Shown here: piece after piece, positions 31,420 through 38,434 of the stretch
How positions within the stretch are numbered: position 1 is the first letter of the stretch
How the letters are laid out: every line of letters begins with the position of its first letter
IMG/VR virus record: IMGVR_UViG_3300043788_000040
Location: 106,564 to 170,563 of that record
From: a virus
Strand: one strand, 5' to 3'
Length of the DNA stretch: 64,000 bases
Translations under genes and position numbers: made by a program
Notes under the pieces: model-generated
Databases searched by the model: none
Told to the model about the DNA's origin: nothing
The model's input: only the letters and a program-made list of their open reading frames with translations

Positions 31420-32713
31420 TTCCTTCCATCTCGCAGCGCACGTCAAGGTGATGCACACCCTTGAGCACCACGGCTTTGAGGCTTTCCTCGTCGGTGGCTG
31501 CGTGCGTGACCGCCTTCTCCAACGGCAATCCAAAGACTTTGACGTGACGACTAACGCCACGCCCGATGAAGTTCGTGCGATCTTCCCCAAGACCATTCCA
31601 GTCGGCGCAAAGTTCGGCGTCGTGGTCGTGGTGATGGACGGTGTTCAGATTGAAGTCGCCACCTACCGTGCTGATGGCGCATACACTGACGGTCGGCGAC
31701 CGGATGAAGTCACGTACAGCAAGAGTGCGAAGGACGACGTGACTCGCCGGGACTTCACCATGAACGGCTTGCTGATGAATTCCCTCGGCGAGATCACTGA
31801 CTACGTTGAAGGTCAGGCAGACATCAATCGTGGAATCATCCGTGCCATCGGTGACCCGAACGTGCGCTTCACTGAGGACGCACTGCGCATGCTTCGTGCC
31901 GTCCGTTTCGCAGCACAGCTTGGTTTTGAAATTGAGATCAGGACTCTTGAGGCAATCAGGGACAACGCACGGCTGCTCAAGGTCATTAGCCGGGAGCGTG
32001 TCGCTGCCGAACTGTTCAAAATCTTCTCTGCACCCTTTCCCCTCAAGGGAATCGTGCCTTTCATTTCCACCGGGCTGTTCCGCTACGCCCTGCCGGACAA
32101 TTTCGCTGAGCAAGCGAACATGACACGCACGATTCAGCGCTTCGGCACGTTCACGGCAAACAAAGACGCCATGCTCGGCATGGGAATGTTCTTCGCCGAT
32201 CTGGAATACCTCGGACACAATGCTGACCGCTTGGCAGATTACCTCAAGCTGTCCACGGCGCAGAAGGAAGAGATCGTTTACATGCGGTACCACGTGACCC
32301 GTTTCGGGCAGCACTTGACCGGAGACCTGTTGACCGAGGCTACGCTCAAGCGCAAGCTGCGCACGCCGGGCGTTGAACTGGCGCTGGAGATCATGACGCA
32401 AAACGAAGTCATGGGCAAGACCAATTTCGGCTTTGAGGCGCTGATGGGTTTTGTTCACAAGGTCAGGGCGTACACACCGGAGCAGATCAAGCCGAAGCCG
32501 CTCGTCACGGGCAAGGACTTGATTGATGCCGGGATACCAGCCGGACCGATCTTCACGAGCATCCTGTTTGACGTGGAGAGTCACCAACTTAACGGCGTGT
32601 TCACGACGAAAGAGCAGGGCATGAGTTTCGTGCGTGAGCGCACCTACCAAGACACGCTCAAGGAATGGAACTACATGGGCTTGTCCACGGCGGAAGTGCG
32701 GGAGCTAGAATGA
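31412..32713 (+). CDS. cca: CCA-adding enzyme / poly(A) polymerase family nucleotidyltransferase
   Basis: 433 aa. Class II nucleotidyltransferase head: F-L-V-G-G28-C-V-R-D-R-L, D42-F-D-V, the R-R-D-F-T-M-N-G-L motif, and R-F-T-E-D-A-L-R-M-L-R-A-V-R-F-A-A-Q-L-G-F. The two catalytic Asp residues are present. The C-terminal half is helical, as in bacterial CCA enzymes and PAP I. It could restore tRNA CCA ends or tail RNA 3' ends. Motifs alone do not separate these activities. It belongs with the ligase, kinase and Thg1 proteins of this phage as RNA-end chemistry. Confidence 0.92.
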   Translation: MTDSFHLAAHVKVMHTLEHHGFEAFLVGGCVRDRLLQRQSKDFDVTTNATPDEVRAIFPKTIPVGAKFGVVVVVMDGVQIEVATYRADGAYTDGRRPDEVTYSKSAKDDVTRRDFTMNGLLMNSLGEITDYVEGQADINRGIIRAIGDPNVRFTEDALRMLRAVRFAAQLGFEIEIRTLEAIRDNARLLKVISRERVAAELFKIFSAPFPLKGIVPFISTGLFRYALPDNFAEQANMTRTIQRFGTFTANKDAMLGMGMFFADLEYLGHNADRLADYLKLSTAQKEEIVYMRYHVTRFGQHLTGDLLTEATLKRKLRTPGVELALEIMTQNEVMGKTNFGFEALMGFVHKVRAYTPEQIKPKPLVTGKDLIDAGIPAGPIFTSILFDVESHQLNGVFTTKEQGMSFVRERTYQDTLKEWNYMGLSTAEVRELE

Positions 32714-33258
32714 TCACCCCACGCTTCAACCAGATCACTTTCCTGCACGGGCGGGATGAGCTTCCAAGCGGGTACATGGAACGCTTGGAAGCCATCCTGC
32801 ATACGTCGTATCCGACCGTGCTCTTTGCCCGTCCCTTTGTTCCGTCCGATCTTGACACCAAGGATGCGTTTGAATTCGTGCGGAGGAACTACGCCAGCCG
32901 GATACAAGCCGACTCGCTGATTGTCGGGCTGGAACGTGGGGGACTGATCGCATGCGCCATACAGGACGCCTTTCCTGCGCTGCGCTTGTCCGTATTCGCC
33001 ATCAACTCGCCCACGGAAGAGGATGGTCTCTTTGCGGAGCCGTCCGTTCCCCACACCCGTTTCGCCCTGTATTCCAGTGCCTACCCCCCGATCAAGGGGC
33101 GCTGTAACTGGAGCACGACCACACCCCTCGCATACGACGTTCCGTGGCTGGCTCCCGGCTGCAACGTCATATACCCCCTCGCCTACCTGATCTCCGGGTA
33201 CAGCCACGGCGCTGACATGGATAAGCAGGTTGCTATGTTGTTCGGCGACAAGCTATAA
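32710..33258 (+). CDS. Unassigned enzyme-like protein (182 aa)
   Basis: Start overlaps the cca stop (ATGA). A central S-L-I-V-G-L-E-R-G-G-L-I-A-C-A-I-Q-D-A-F could be either the elbow of an alpha/beta hydrolase with Glu in the nucleophile position, or a phosphoribosyltransferase-like strand-loop; the PRPP loop is missing. A C-terminal Y-S-H-G-A-D might supply a His. I do not assign a function. Confidence 0.6.
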   Translation: MITPRFNQITFLHGRDELPSGYMERLEAILHTSYPTVLFARPFVPSDLDTKDAFEFVRRNYASRIQADSLIVGLERGGLIACAIQDAFPALRLSVFAINSPTEEDGLFAEPSVPHTRFALYSSAYPPIKGRCNWSTTTPLAYDVPWLAPGCNVIYPLAYLISGYSHGADMDKQVAMLFGDKL

Positions 33259-33259
33259 T
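33254..33259 (+). promoter_or_regulatory. Consensus -10 TATAAT, probable leaderless start
   Basis: AGCTATAAT, CAAAGC, then ATG at 33266. The hexamer covers the stop codon of the preceding gene. No Shine-Dalgarno. Confidence 0.6.
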
Positions 33260-33265
33260 CAAAGC

Positions 33266-34009
33266 ATGGACAGAGCAACGCTACGGTTTGACAAGTGGCC
33301 CTCGCTTTTGCGAATCGCAAGGCATGGCTACAGCACCGCCAACAAGCGCAAGGACGATGCGAAGAAGGCGGGTCAGGAGCCGCAGTGGACTGAGGTTGAG
33401 CGTGATCAAGATTGCAACCTCACGTCCATCGGGCACCAACAGGCATTTGATCTAGGCGTGGGAATCGCCCTGTCCGGCGACCCGCTGCCGGAAGTCATCG
33501 TCACATCACCGTACACCCGTGCCAAGCAAACCACCGAGGGTCTCGTTCGTGGTATCCAGAGCGTCCACCCTGAGTACAATCCCACAATCGTCGTTGAGGA
33601 ACGTGTCCGTGAAATTGAGTTCGGGATCATGGACGGCATAGACCGTGCCACATTCCGCAAGCTCTTTCCATCCGAGGCGGATCGCCGGGAACGTGACGGG
33701 AAGTACTATTACCGTCCGCCAGGTGGCGAGAATCGCCCCGACGTGCGCCTGCGAGTGCATTCCGTCCTTGACACCCTGAACCGTGACTACGTCGGCATGA
33801 ACGTCCTGATCGTCTGCCATAGCGTAGTCGTGCTTGCCTTCCGCAGTCTGATAGAGCGCTGGGAGGAGGCCGAGTACCTTCAGGTGGACAAAGAAGATGA
33901 CGTTAAGAATTGTGGGTTGACCACCTACGACCGTGTTGACAATCGGAAGCTAAAACTGCGAGAATACAACAAGGTCGCTCCGGCATCTAACCAAGAAGGG
34001 ATGCAATGA
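33266..34009 (+). CDS. Histidine phosphatase superfamily protein
   Basis: 247 aa. L-L-R-I-A-R19-H-G opens the domain (phosphorylated His20). T-S-P-Y-T-R-A-K-Q-T-T, E-I-E-F-G-I-M-D-G and V-C-H-S-V-V-V supply the remaining pocket residues. Members hydrolyse phosphosugars, nucleotides or signalling molecules; the substrate cannot be told. I choose ATG 33266 because of the adjacent TATAAT. The frame is open a further 12 codons upstream. Confidence 0.88.
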   Translation: MDRATLRFDKWPSLLRIARHGYSTANKRKDDAKKAGQEPQWTEVERDQDCNLTSIGHQQAFDLGVGIALSGDPLPEVIVTSPYTRAKQTTEGLVRGIQSVHPEYNPTIVVEERVREIEFGIMDGIDRATFRKLFPSEADRRERDGKYYYRPPGGENRPDVRLRVHSVLDTLNRDYVGMNVLIVCHSVVVLAFRSLIERWEEAEYLQVDKEDDVKNCGLTTYDRVDNRKLKLREYNKVAPASNQEGMQ

Positions 34010-34182
34010 TCAAAGTAGCAGTGTTTGAAGCAACAGGCTTGTCGCAATGTGACGAGATGAACAAGTTCATTGACAAGAACGTTGAAACCTTGATCTCTGT
34101 CCATACGTCGTCATCAGCGACCCAGTACTCAGCCCGAAATTACGTCACGATTGTGTACTACCCGACGCAAGAGGGACAATGA
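34006..34182 (+). CDS. Small hypothetical protein (58 aa)
   Basis: MIKVAVFEATGLSQCDEMNKF... is a predicted beta-alpha-beta unit ending in Y-V-T-I-V-Y-Y-P-T, resembling phage SPP-type Sm-like/ferredoxin-like small proteins in layout only. ATGA overlaps on both sides. Confidence 0.6.
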   Translation: MIKVAVFEATGLSQCDEMNKFIDKNVETLISVHTSSSATQYSARNYVTIVYYPTQEGQ

Positions 34183-34379
34183 CACTCCACACTAAACTGA
34201 GCTACGCCAAGAGCGGCGTCCGCATCATCGGTTACGCTTGCCTGATCCTCGTCGGCGTCGTGACAGAGACACCCGGCTTGTGGATCGGCGGCGGGCTGCT
34301 CCTCCTCGCGGAGCTTCTCGGGATCGCCGAGGAAGCTTGGCCCGGCGCTTACAAAGGCACCGAAACAGACGCCAAATGA
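34179..34379 (+). CDS. Small membrane protein (66 aa)
   Basis: Two hydrophobic stretches (I-I-G-Y-A-C-L-I-L-V-G-V-V and L-W-I-G-G-G-L-L-L-L-A-E-L) separated by a turn. Overlaps neighbours by 4 bases. No family recognised. Confidence 0.6.
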   Translation: MTLHTKLSYAKSGVRIIGYACLILVGVVTETPGLWIGGGLLLLAELLGIAEEAWPGAYKGTETDAK

Positions 34380-34618
34380 GCACCACCCTCATGATGAAGT
34401 GCTTGTACCGTGCTGATGGACTTGTGTGCGGCTCCGGCATGCTTTACAACTCCGTCACATTAGAGCCGATCCTACTGGAAGGCACGAGTGTCTACTGCCC
34501 AGCGTGTGAAGGCAGGGGCATGCTCATAACATCCGAAGGGCGTGACGTACTTGCGTTGCTGGAGAAGTTTGGCAGGTCTCAACTCCGTGATATAATTGAA
34601 GAGATTTTAGAGCGATGA
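34376..34618 (+). CDS. Small zinc-ribbon protein (80 aa)
   Basis: M-M-K-C, L-V-C-G-S-G and Y-C-P-A-C-E-G-R-G resemble one DnaJ-type Cys-rich repeat (CxxCxGxG), followed by a helical C-terminus. Overlaps the next start. TATAAT at 34591-34596 lies 18 bases before the next gene. Confidence 0.6.
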   Translation: MSTTLMMKCLYRADGLVCGSGMLYNSVTLEPILLEGTSVYCPACEGRGMLITSEGRDVLALLEKFGRSQLRDIIEEILER

Positions 34619-34857
34619 ACGAAAACGAGTGGTCTTCTAAGAAACTGCCTGAGTACTGCGGGAAGCACGGCGGGGCACGGATCGTCGGCTTCGTCAACGG
34701 CGTAGGCGTCTGTGAGCATTGCGTTGATGTTGGTGACGATTATTCCGAACAGCGAGACGACCTCTGCGTAACTTGCGACAGCACCGGGGAGATTGATGGG
34801 CGGGTTTGCAAGAACTGCCAAGGCAAAGGTTACGTGCAACCCCCTAGTTCCAAATGA
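34615..34857 (+). CDS. Small DnaJ-type zinc-finger protein (80 aa)
   Basis: Y-C-G-K-H, C-E-H-C, L-C-V-T-C-D-S-T-G and V-C-K-N-C-Q-G-K-G-Y: the last two are CxxCxG(x)G units as in DnaJ, able to hold a zinc ion. No J-domain. Possibly an RNA- or protein-binding adaptor. Confidence 0.65.
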   Translation: MNENEWSSKKLPEYCGKHGGARIVGFVNGVGVCEHCVDVGDDYSEQRDDLCVTCDSTGEIDGRVCKNCQGKGYVQPPSSK

Positions 34858-34889
34858 CTTATACCTAGACGAAATCCCCTTCCCCGCTG

Positions 34890-34895
34890 TATACT
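34890..34895 (+). promoter_or_regulatory. -10-like TATACT (GCTGTATACT type), probable leaderless start
   Basis: CCGCTGTATACT, TACGGT, then ATG at 34902. No Shine-Dalgarno. Confidence 0.55.
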
Positions 34896-34901
34896 TACGG
34901 T

Positions 34902-35156
34902 ATGAGCCAGACTGCATGGAACCCGCGCTATCTCGCTTACTGCCGAGCGCACAAAAAGACCCCGGAGCAAATGCTGGAGCACGACCGAGAACAGTATCCG
35001 GGCGGCTGCATGTGCGGCTACATTCTCTGGCACAGCGCCAAGCTGGCTGAGGCGAAGCGCACACACCCTGAGTTCTTTTACATTGGATTCGCTGGCATTG
35101 ACGGGCTGCTTGATCACAAGAACTACGACAAGTGGCTGAATGCGAGCATACAATGA
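34902..35156 (+). CDS. Small hypothetical protein (84 aa)
   Basis: MSQTAWNPRYLAYCRAHKKTPEQMLEHDRE... G-G-C-M-C-G-Y is followed by helices. This N-P-R-Y-x-x-Y-x-x-x-x-G-K/H-x-P-E-x-M opening is common in small phage proteins of unknown function. Coupled to the next gene by ATGA. Confidence 0.65.
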   Translation: MSQTAWNPRYLAYCRAHKKTPEQMLEHDREQYPGGCMCGYILWHSAKLAEAKRTHPEFFYIGFAGIDGLLDHKNYDKWLNASIQ

Positions 35157-35356
35157 GCATCTACAAATCAGATCACCGCTGTGACCGCACGCTGAAACAG
35201 ATTCTCGTCGGATTCTTTTTGCGCCGGACGTGCCCGTCGTATGTGACCTACCAAGACCAGCGGCACGAGTGTAAACTCCTGTCAGGGCACAAGGGGCGGC
35301 ATGGTGATGGCGAACTGTTTTGGGGATACGGCGACAACTGGCTGGAGATGCCATGA
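35153..35356 (+). CDS. Small Cys/His protein (67 aa)
   Basis: C-K-L-L-S-G-H-K-G-R-H is a recurrent C-x4-G-H-x-G-x-H signature of tiny phage proteins, likely metal-binding together with an earlier Cys. Overlaps the next start by 4 bases. Confidence 0.6.
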   Translation: MSIYKSDHRCDRTLKQILVGFFLRRTCPSYVTYQDQRHECKLLSGHKGRHGDGELFWGYGDNWLEMP

Positions 35357-35643
35357 AAATTGAGAAGCTGCAACCCGGTCAGGTGGTGTTCAACGTGGTG
35401 CGCCAGAACATGGGCAACACGACCATGAAAACCACGTCCGTGTACAAAGTCTACATCAAGGAAATTGACCCGGAGTTTCAGTGGGTACTGGCTTCGTGGA
35501 ACGGCAATCCGGCACGCAAGTTCTACAAGCGCACGGTCAGCAAGTGGCGTGAAAAGAAGCCCGTGATGATCACCAGCCCGATGGGTAGCCAACGTCTGGC
35601 AACCCGTGAAGAGATCAAGGCGATGGAGCAGAAGAGTGTTTGA
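35353..35643 (+). CDS. Hypothetical protein (96 aa)
   Basis: MKIEKLQPGQVVFNVVRQNMGNTTMKT... is a beta-barrel-like sequence (V-V-F-x-V, V-Y-K-V-Y-I-K-E-I, W-V-L-A-S-W) with a basic helical end. It could be a small nucleic-acid-binding barrel. Unassigned. Confidence 0.65.
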   Translation: MKIEKLQPGQVVFNVVRQNMGNTTMKTTSVYKVYIKEIDPEFQWVLASWNGNPARKFYKRTVSKWREKKPVMITSPMGSQRLATREEIKAMEQKSV

Positions 35644-36148
35644 TCACGTACATCACGGTCAGGTGGACTCACACCGCTACCGCAGCTACTACGACGCCCA
35701 GAACGGCTCTAATACGCAATGTGCCTATTGTGGGAGGGTGATCCGGTACTGCTACGCCATCCACAACCAGCACGGCAAGACTTTCGTGATCGGCTCCTGT
35801 GATTTCGCCCAATACCGAGGCACCAAGCTGTACGCCCAACTCAAGGCAGCGCAAGTATTGCAGGAAGCCCTTACCAAAAACATCCGGCACGACCTCAAAT
35901 TCTACGGCGACAAGGCGGAAGTCCGCGAACGTCGCAAGGCTTGGGCACGTGCCCGGCGCAAGGGCGAGAAGCTGGTGCGCACGTGGGTCATGGTCAAGGG
36001 CGAATGGCTACCGGAGAGCCTCTACAACCTTCGTCGTGCCGCCGAAGAGAAACCCCGCCAATACAAGCGGCCATCCGCCGCTCTCCGCTGGTATCAGCAA
36101 CAAACCGAAAAAATAATCTCCTTGACGAAAGACGTTCCCAGTATTTAA
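35636..36148 (+). CDS. Zinc-finger hypothetical protein (170 aa)
   Basis: GTG start 8 bases after GGAG. C-A-Y-C-G-R-V-I near residue 26 and a later G-S-C-D-F-A suggest a zinc site similar to DUF6011-type domains. The rest is an Arg/Lys-rich helical region (R-E-R-R-K-A-W-A-R-A-R-R-K-G). RNA or DNA binding is plausible. Confidence 0.7.
   Translation: MFDHVHHGQVDSHRYRSYYDAQNGSNTQCAYCGRVIRYCYAIHNQHGKTFVIGSCDFAQYRGTKLYAQLKAAQVLQEALTKNIRHDLKFYGDKAEVRERRKAWARARRKGEKLVRTWVMVKGEWLPESLYNLRRAAEEKPRQYKRPSAALRWYQQQTEKIISLTKDVPSI
36142..36147 (+). promoter_or_regulatory. -10-like TATTTA
   Basis: CCCAGTATTTAACG spans the stop of the zinc-finger gene, 40 bases before the acidic-protein gene at 36188. AGGAGAGG (36171-36178) is the ribosome-binding site there. 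Confidence 0.35.
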
Positions 36149-36187
36149 CGTTCTACGAACCCCCCAAGTAGGAGAGGTCACTGATCA

Positions 36188-36382
36188 ATGCCACGGTTCT
36201 TGGAAGACGAGGACTTTATTGACCGCGAGGACGAGGACGAAGTCCCCGAGGACAAAGAGGACGACGACGAAGGTCTTCTTGAAGAAGAAGAGACCCTTGA
36301 AGAGCTTGATGTGGACGACCGTGGGCATGTGCGCCCCCGTCGTCGCCAGCGCGACGAGGAAATAGACCCCGAGGAGTACTGA
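36188..36382 (+). CDS. Highly acidic small protein (64 aa)
   Basis: Roughly half the residues are Asp or Glu, with an Arg-rich stretch near the end (R-P-R-R-R-Q-R). Size and charge recall DNA-mimic proteins such as Ocr or Arn, which block host DNA-binding enzymes. The likeness is only in composition. Confidence 0.65.
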   Translation: MPRFLEDEDFIDREDEDEVPEDKEDDDEGLLEEEETLEELDVDDRGHVRPRRRQRDEEIDPEEY

Positions 36383-36408
36383 ATCCTTTCGGTCAGTGGG
36401 GGCATCCA

Positions 36409-36612
36409 ATGCGTATGAGTGGCACCGTGAAGTGGTTCTTGATAACCGCACTGCTGCTCGCTGCTGCCATTTTTGCCTACGTCCGTATCGCCGACGCCCT
36501 TAACGATTACGAGATGCAAATAAGCAACCCCGGTGAGACCCAGCCTGAGACCCCAACCCCGCCTGCACCTGACGCCCGACCTTGGATGCACGATCAGTTG
36601 ATCCGCACCTAA
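36409..36612 (+). CDS. Small signal-anchor protein (67 aa)
   Basis: Hydrophobic helix at ~10-26 (WFLITALLLAAAIFAYV) and a Pro-rich periplasmic tail. ATG codons at 36409 and 36415 are both possible. No family recognised. Confidence 0.6.
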   Translation: MRMSGTVKWFLITALLLAAAIFAYVRIADALNDYEMQISNPGETQPETPTPPAPDARPWMHDQLIRT

Positions 36613-36620
36613 AAACGCAG

Positions 36621-36626
36621 TATTAT
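36621..36626 (+). promoter_or_regulatory. -10-like TATTAT, probable leaderless start
   Basis: GCAGTATTAT, AGAAGGT, then ATG at 36634. AGAAGG is too close to the ATG to act as a normal ribosome-binding site. Confidence 0.5.
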
Positions 36627-36633
36627 AGAAGGT

Positions 36634-36837
36634 ATGAGCCAAAAAGTTGATCGCTACTACGTTGACTCGGACGGCAATCCGAAATCAAACATCGTGATTA
36701 GAGATCGGATTTCCCCGCTTGGGAAGCAGACTTATCCCACCGACATCGCTGTTGAAGTCACGATGGGGATGTTTTCCAACAGAGAAACAACCGTCGCCAT
36801 CGCGCATGCCATCTGCCAACTCCTGAACGAAGAGTAA
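36634..36837 (+). CDS. Small hypothetical protein (67 aa)
   Basis: MSQKVDRYYVDSDGNPKSN... is a beta-rich start with a C-terminal helix (A-I-A-H-A-I-C-Q-L-L-N-E). Own promoter. Unassigned. Confidence 0.6.
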   Translation: MSQKVDRYYVDSDGNPKSNIVIRDRISPLGKQTYPTDIAVEVTMGMFSNRETTVAIAHAICQLLNEE

Positions 36838-36889
36838 CCCCTAAGCAATTCCGTCCTTGTCGTGGCTACCGTCCCCTTTCATAGGAGCC

Positions 36890-37186
36890 ATGCGAGAGCG
36901 CCTCATATTCGAAACCGACACCGAACGGGCAGAGGTTCGCAAGTCCCTGTCCGAAACGTTTCCGCTTGGCAAACTTTGGTACGTGCCGGATGACACCGAT
37001 TTTCTCATGGATGCCGAGTTTCCTTGCTCCGAAGAAGCTTTCTTCCGCTACGCCCTGTTGGCTCCAGGCCCGCACGGGCAACTGGTTTTCTCCTGTCTTC
37101 ACCTCACTCTGCTGATGCTTGACCCCCCACCGTGGATGATCGCCGAGCTTAGCAAGCCCCAGCGCCAACTCCCCGCAAAGACCTGA
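36890..37186 (+). CDS. Hypothetical protein (98 aa)
   Basis: ATAGGAGCC ribosome-binding site before the ATG at 36890. Alpha/beta protein with aromatic and Pro-rich second half (L-M-L-D-P-P-P-W-M). No family recognised. Confidence 0.65.
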   Translation: MRERLIFETDTERAEVRKSLSETFPLGKLWYVPDDTDFLMDAEFPCSEEAFFRYALLAPGPHGQLVFSCLHLTLLMLDPPPWMIAELSKPQRQLPAKT

Positions 37187-37211
37187 AAAAGGGAATTTCC
37201 TCGCTACCGGG

Positions 37212-37258
37212 TACTGTAGTGTGGGCAGCCTTATCGCCCTAGTGCAGTCAAATCTAAC
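37212..37258 (+). promoter_or_regulatory. Promoter-leader element shared with the 52-kb gene
   Basis: CCGGGTACTGTAGTG (hexamer TACTGT, 37212-37217) and GCAGTCAAATCTAAC (37244-37258) parallel CGGGTATTATAGTA and GCAGTCAAATCCAAC at 52048-52077. A GGGC/GCCC hairpin lies between. The leader to the ATG at 37280 is about 55 bases. Confidence 0.55.
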
Positions 37259-37279
37259 AGTGAAGTACAGTGAGGTTCT

Positions 37280-38221
37280 ATGTCTCAGCAGGAAGCCGTT
37301 TTCGGCACAGCACGTTCGTCTGTTGTAAAATCCACCTACAAGCACCTTTCCGATGTTCTCTCAGCCTATTGGGCTGGCAATCGTCTTGGCAATGGACTGG
37401 TAGACACCATCCATAATTCGCCACGTCTTACCCAGTGGGCAAAGACGGCCGAGGGGTATCGCATCTGGTCAACCGATGAGGCGTTATCGGTGACTGTGAC
37501 CCCGGAAAAAATCTATACCACCAAAGGGAACCGTGTTGATCCCGTTCAAGACGGCCTCCCGGCGCAGACGCTATACAACGCCATCCAGACGGCACAAGCC
37601 ATAGTCAACACCAGCGGTGCGGATGAAAAAGAGGACGAATGGTTTGAGGAGGACGAGGACTTCTCGGGCGGCGCGGGCTTGGATGCCGCGTTGGCGGAGA
37701 CACACTCCGAGCCGCTCGTGGAAGATGACGCCGAGCTTATTGAAGATGTCTGCCTAGAAACTATCTCGCCCACGCCCGACACGTCAATCAGCATGGACAC
37801 GGAACCGTACGATCCCGAGCGTGTCTACTCGCAGGAAGTGATCCCCGAGAGTTTCACGGCGCAGGCGAACCGCAAGAACGCCGCTACGGACGGCGTTGAG
37901 TGCTCCTACTGCGGTAACCTCAACCGTGCTGCGTACAAGGGCACCTGCCCGAAATGCCCGAAGCAGACAGCAGCGGAAGTCGCTGCCATGAAAGAGCCGA
38001 AGAAGGCGTCTAAACCCGAAAGTGCAATCTCCGAGGCATGGCTCATGGCTCGCCTTAAATCGCTCCAAGGCCGGGTTCTGACCATCCTAGACGCCTCCCC
38101 CATCGCTGACAAAGCTCAGCGGGACGCAGTGAAAACACTGCTCAACAAGGAATTCCGTCGTGAGATGAACAAGGTCAGCGACGGCGGTTGGCGGCAAAAC
38201 GACCCAAGGTACGAGGAATAA
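37280..38221 (+). CDS. Hypothetical protein with central zinc ribbon (313 aa)
   Basis: The N-terminal ~100 residues are a folded domain, then an acidic linker (~115-195). A zinc ribbon C-S-Y-C-G-N-L-N and C-P-K-C-P (~213-232) and a basic helical C-terminus follow. Modular, acidic-linker proteins like this often bind single-stranded nucleic acid or recruit partners; no family is recognised. It leads the SNF2-helicase operon region. Confidence 0.7.
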   Translation: MSQQEAVFGTARSSVVKSTYKHLSDVLSAYWAGNRLGNGLVDTIHNSPRLTQWAKTAEGYRIWSTDEALSVTVTPEKIYTTKGNRVDPVQDGLPAQTLYNAIQTAQAIVNTSGADEKEDEWFEEDEDFSGGAGLDAALAETHSEPLVEDDAELIEDVCLETISPTPDTSISMDTEPYDPERVYSQEVIPESFTAQANRKNAATDGVECSYCGNLNRAAYKGTCPKCPKQTAAEVAAMKEPKKASKPESAISEAWLMARLKSLQGRVLTILDASPIADKAQRDAVKTLLNKEFRREMNKVSDGGWRQNDPRYEE

Positions 38222-38223
38222 CC

Positions 38224-38418
38224 ATGCGACCCAAAGAGACCGAGATCGCCAAGGTTGTTCGCAACTGCGACGGCTCCATGGACATCACTTTCCGTGACGA
38301 TTCCAACGCCCGGTACGCAGTGTTCACCATGCAAGACGGTGGCAAGATCAAGTTCAAGGACCCCAAAGGGGCGTACCAAGCCAGCAGGCGAGTGGTTGAG
38401 GTTTCCATTCGCGGTTGA
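38224..38418 (+). CDS. Small beta-rich protein (64 aa)
   Basis: ATG 38224, 2 bases after the upstream stop. The pattern I-A-K-V-V-R-N-x-D-G-S-M-D-I-T-F, Y-A-V-F, R-R-V-V-E-V-S-I is a simple antiparallel sheet. The next gene's promoter hexamer follows its stop by 5 bases. Confidence 0.6.
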   Translation: MRPKETEIAKVVRNCDGSMDITFRDDSNARYAVFTMQDGGKIKFKDPKGAYQASRRVVEVSIRG

Positions 38419-38423
38419 CGGCG

Positions 38424-38429
38424 TATTAG
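38424..38429 (+). promoter_or_regulatory. -10-like TATTAG, probable leaderless GTG start
   Basis: GGCGTATTAG, ACTAG, then GTG at 38435. TTGACG (38415-38420) upstream is too close to act as a -35. Confidence 0.5.
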
Positions 38430-38434
38430 ACTAG

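Noticed and set aside
31406-32650. Minus-strand frame of 414 codons
   Set aside because: Antisense shadow of the CCA-family enzyme.
32710-33258. Phosphoribosyltransferase assignment
   Set aside because: The G-L-E-R-G-G stretch fits, but no PRPP-binding D-D-x-x-T-G loop is present; left unassigned.
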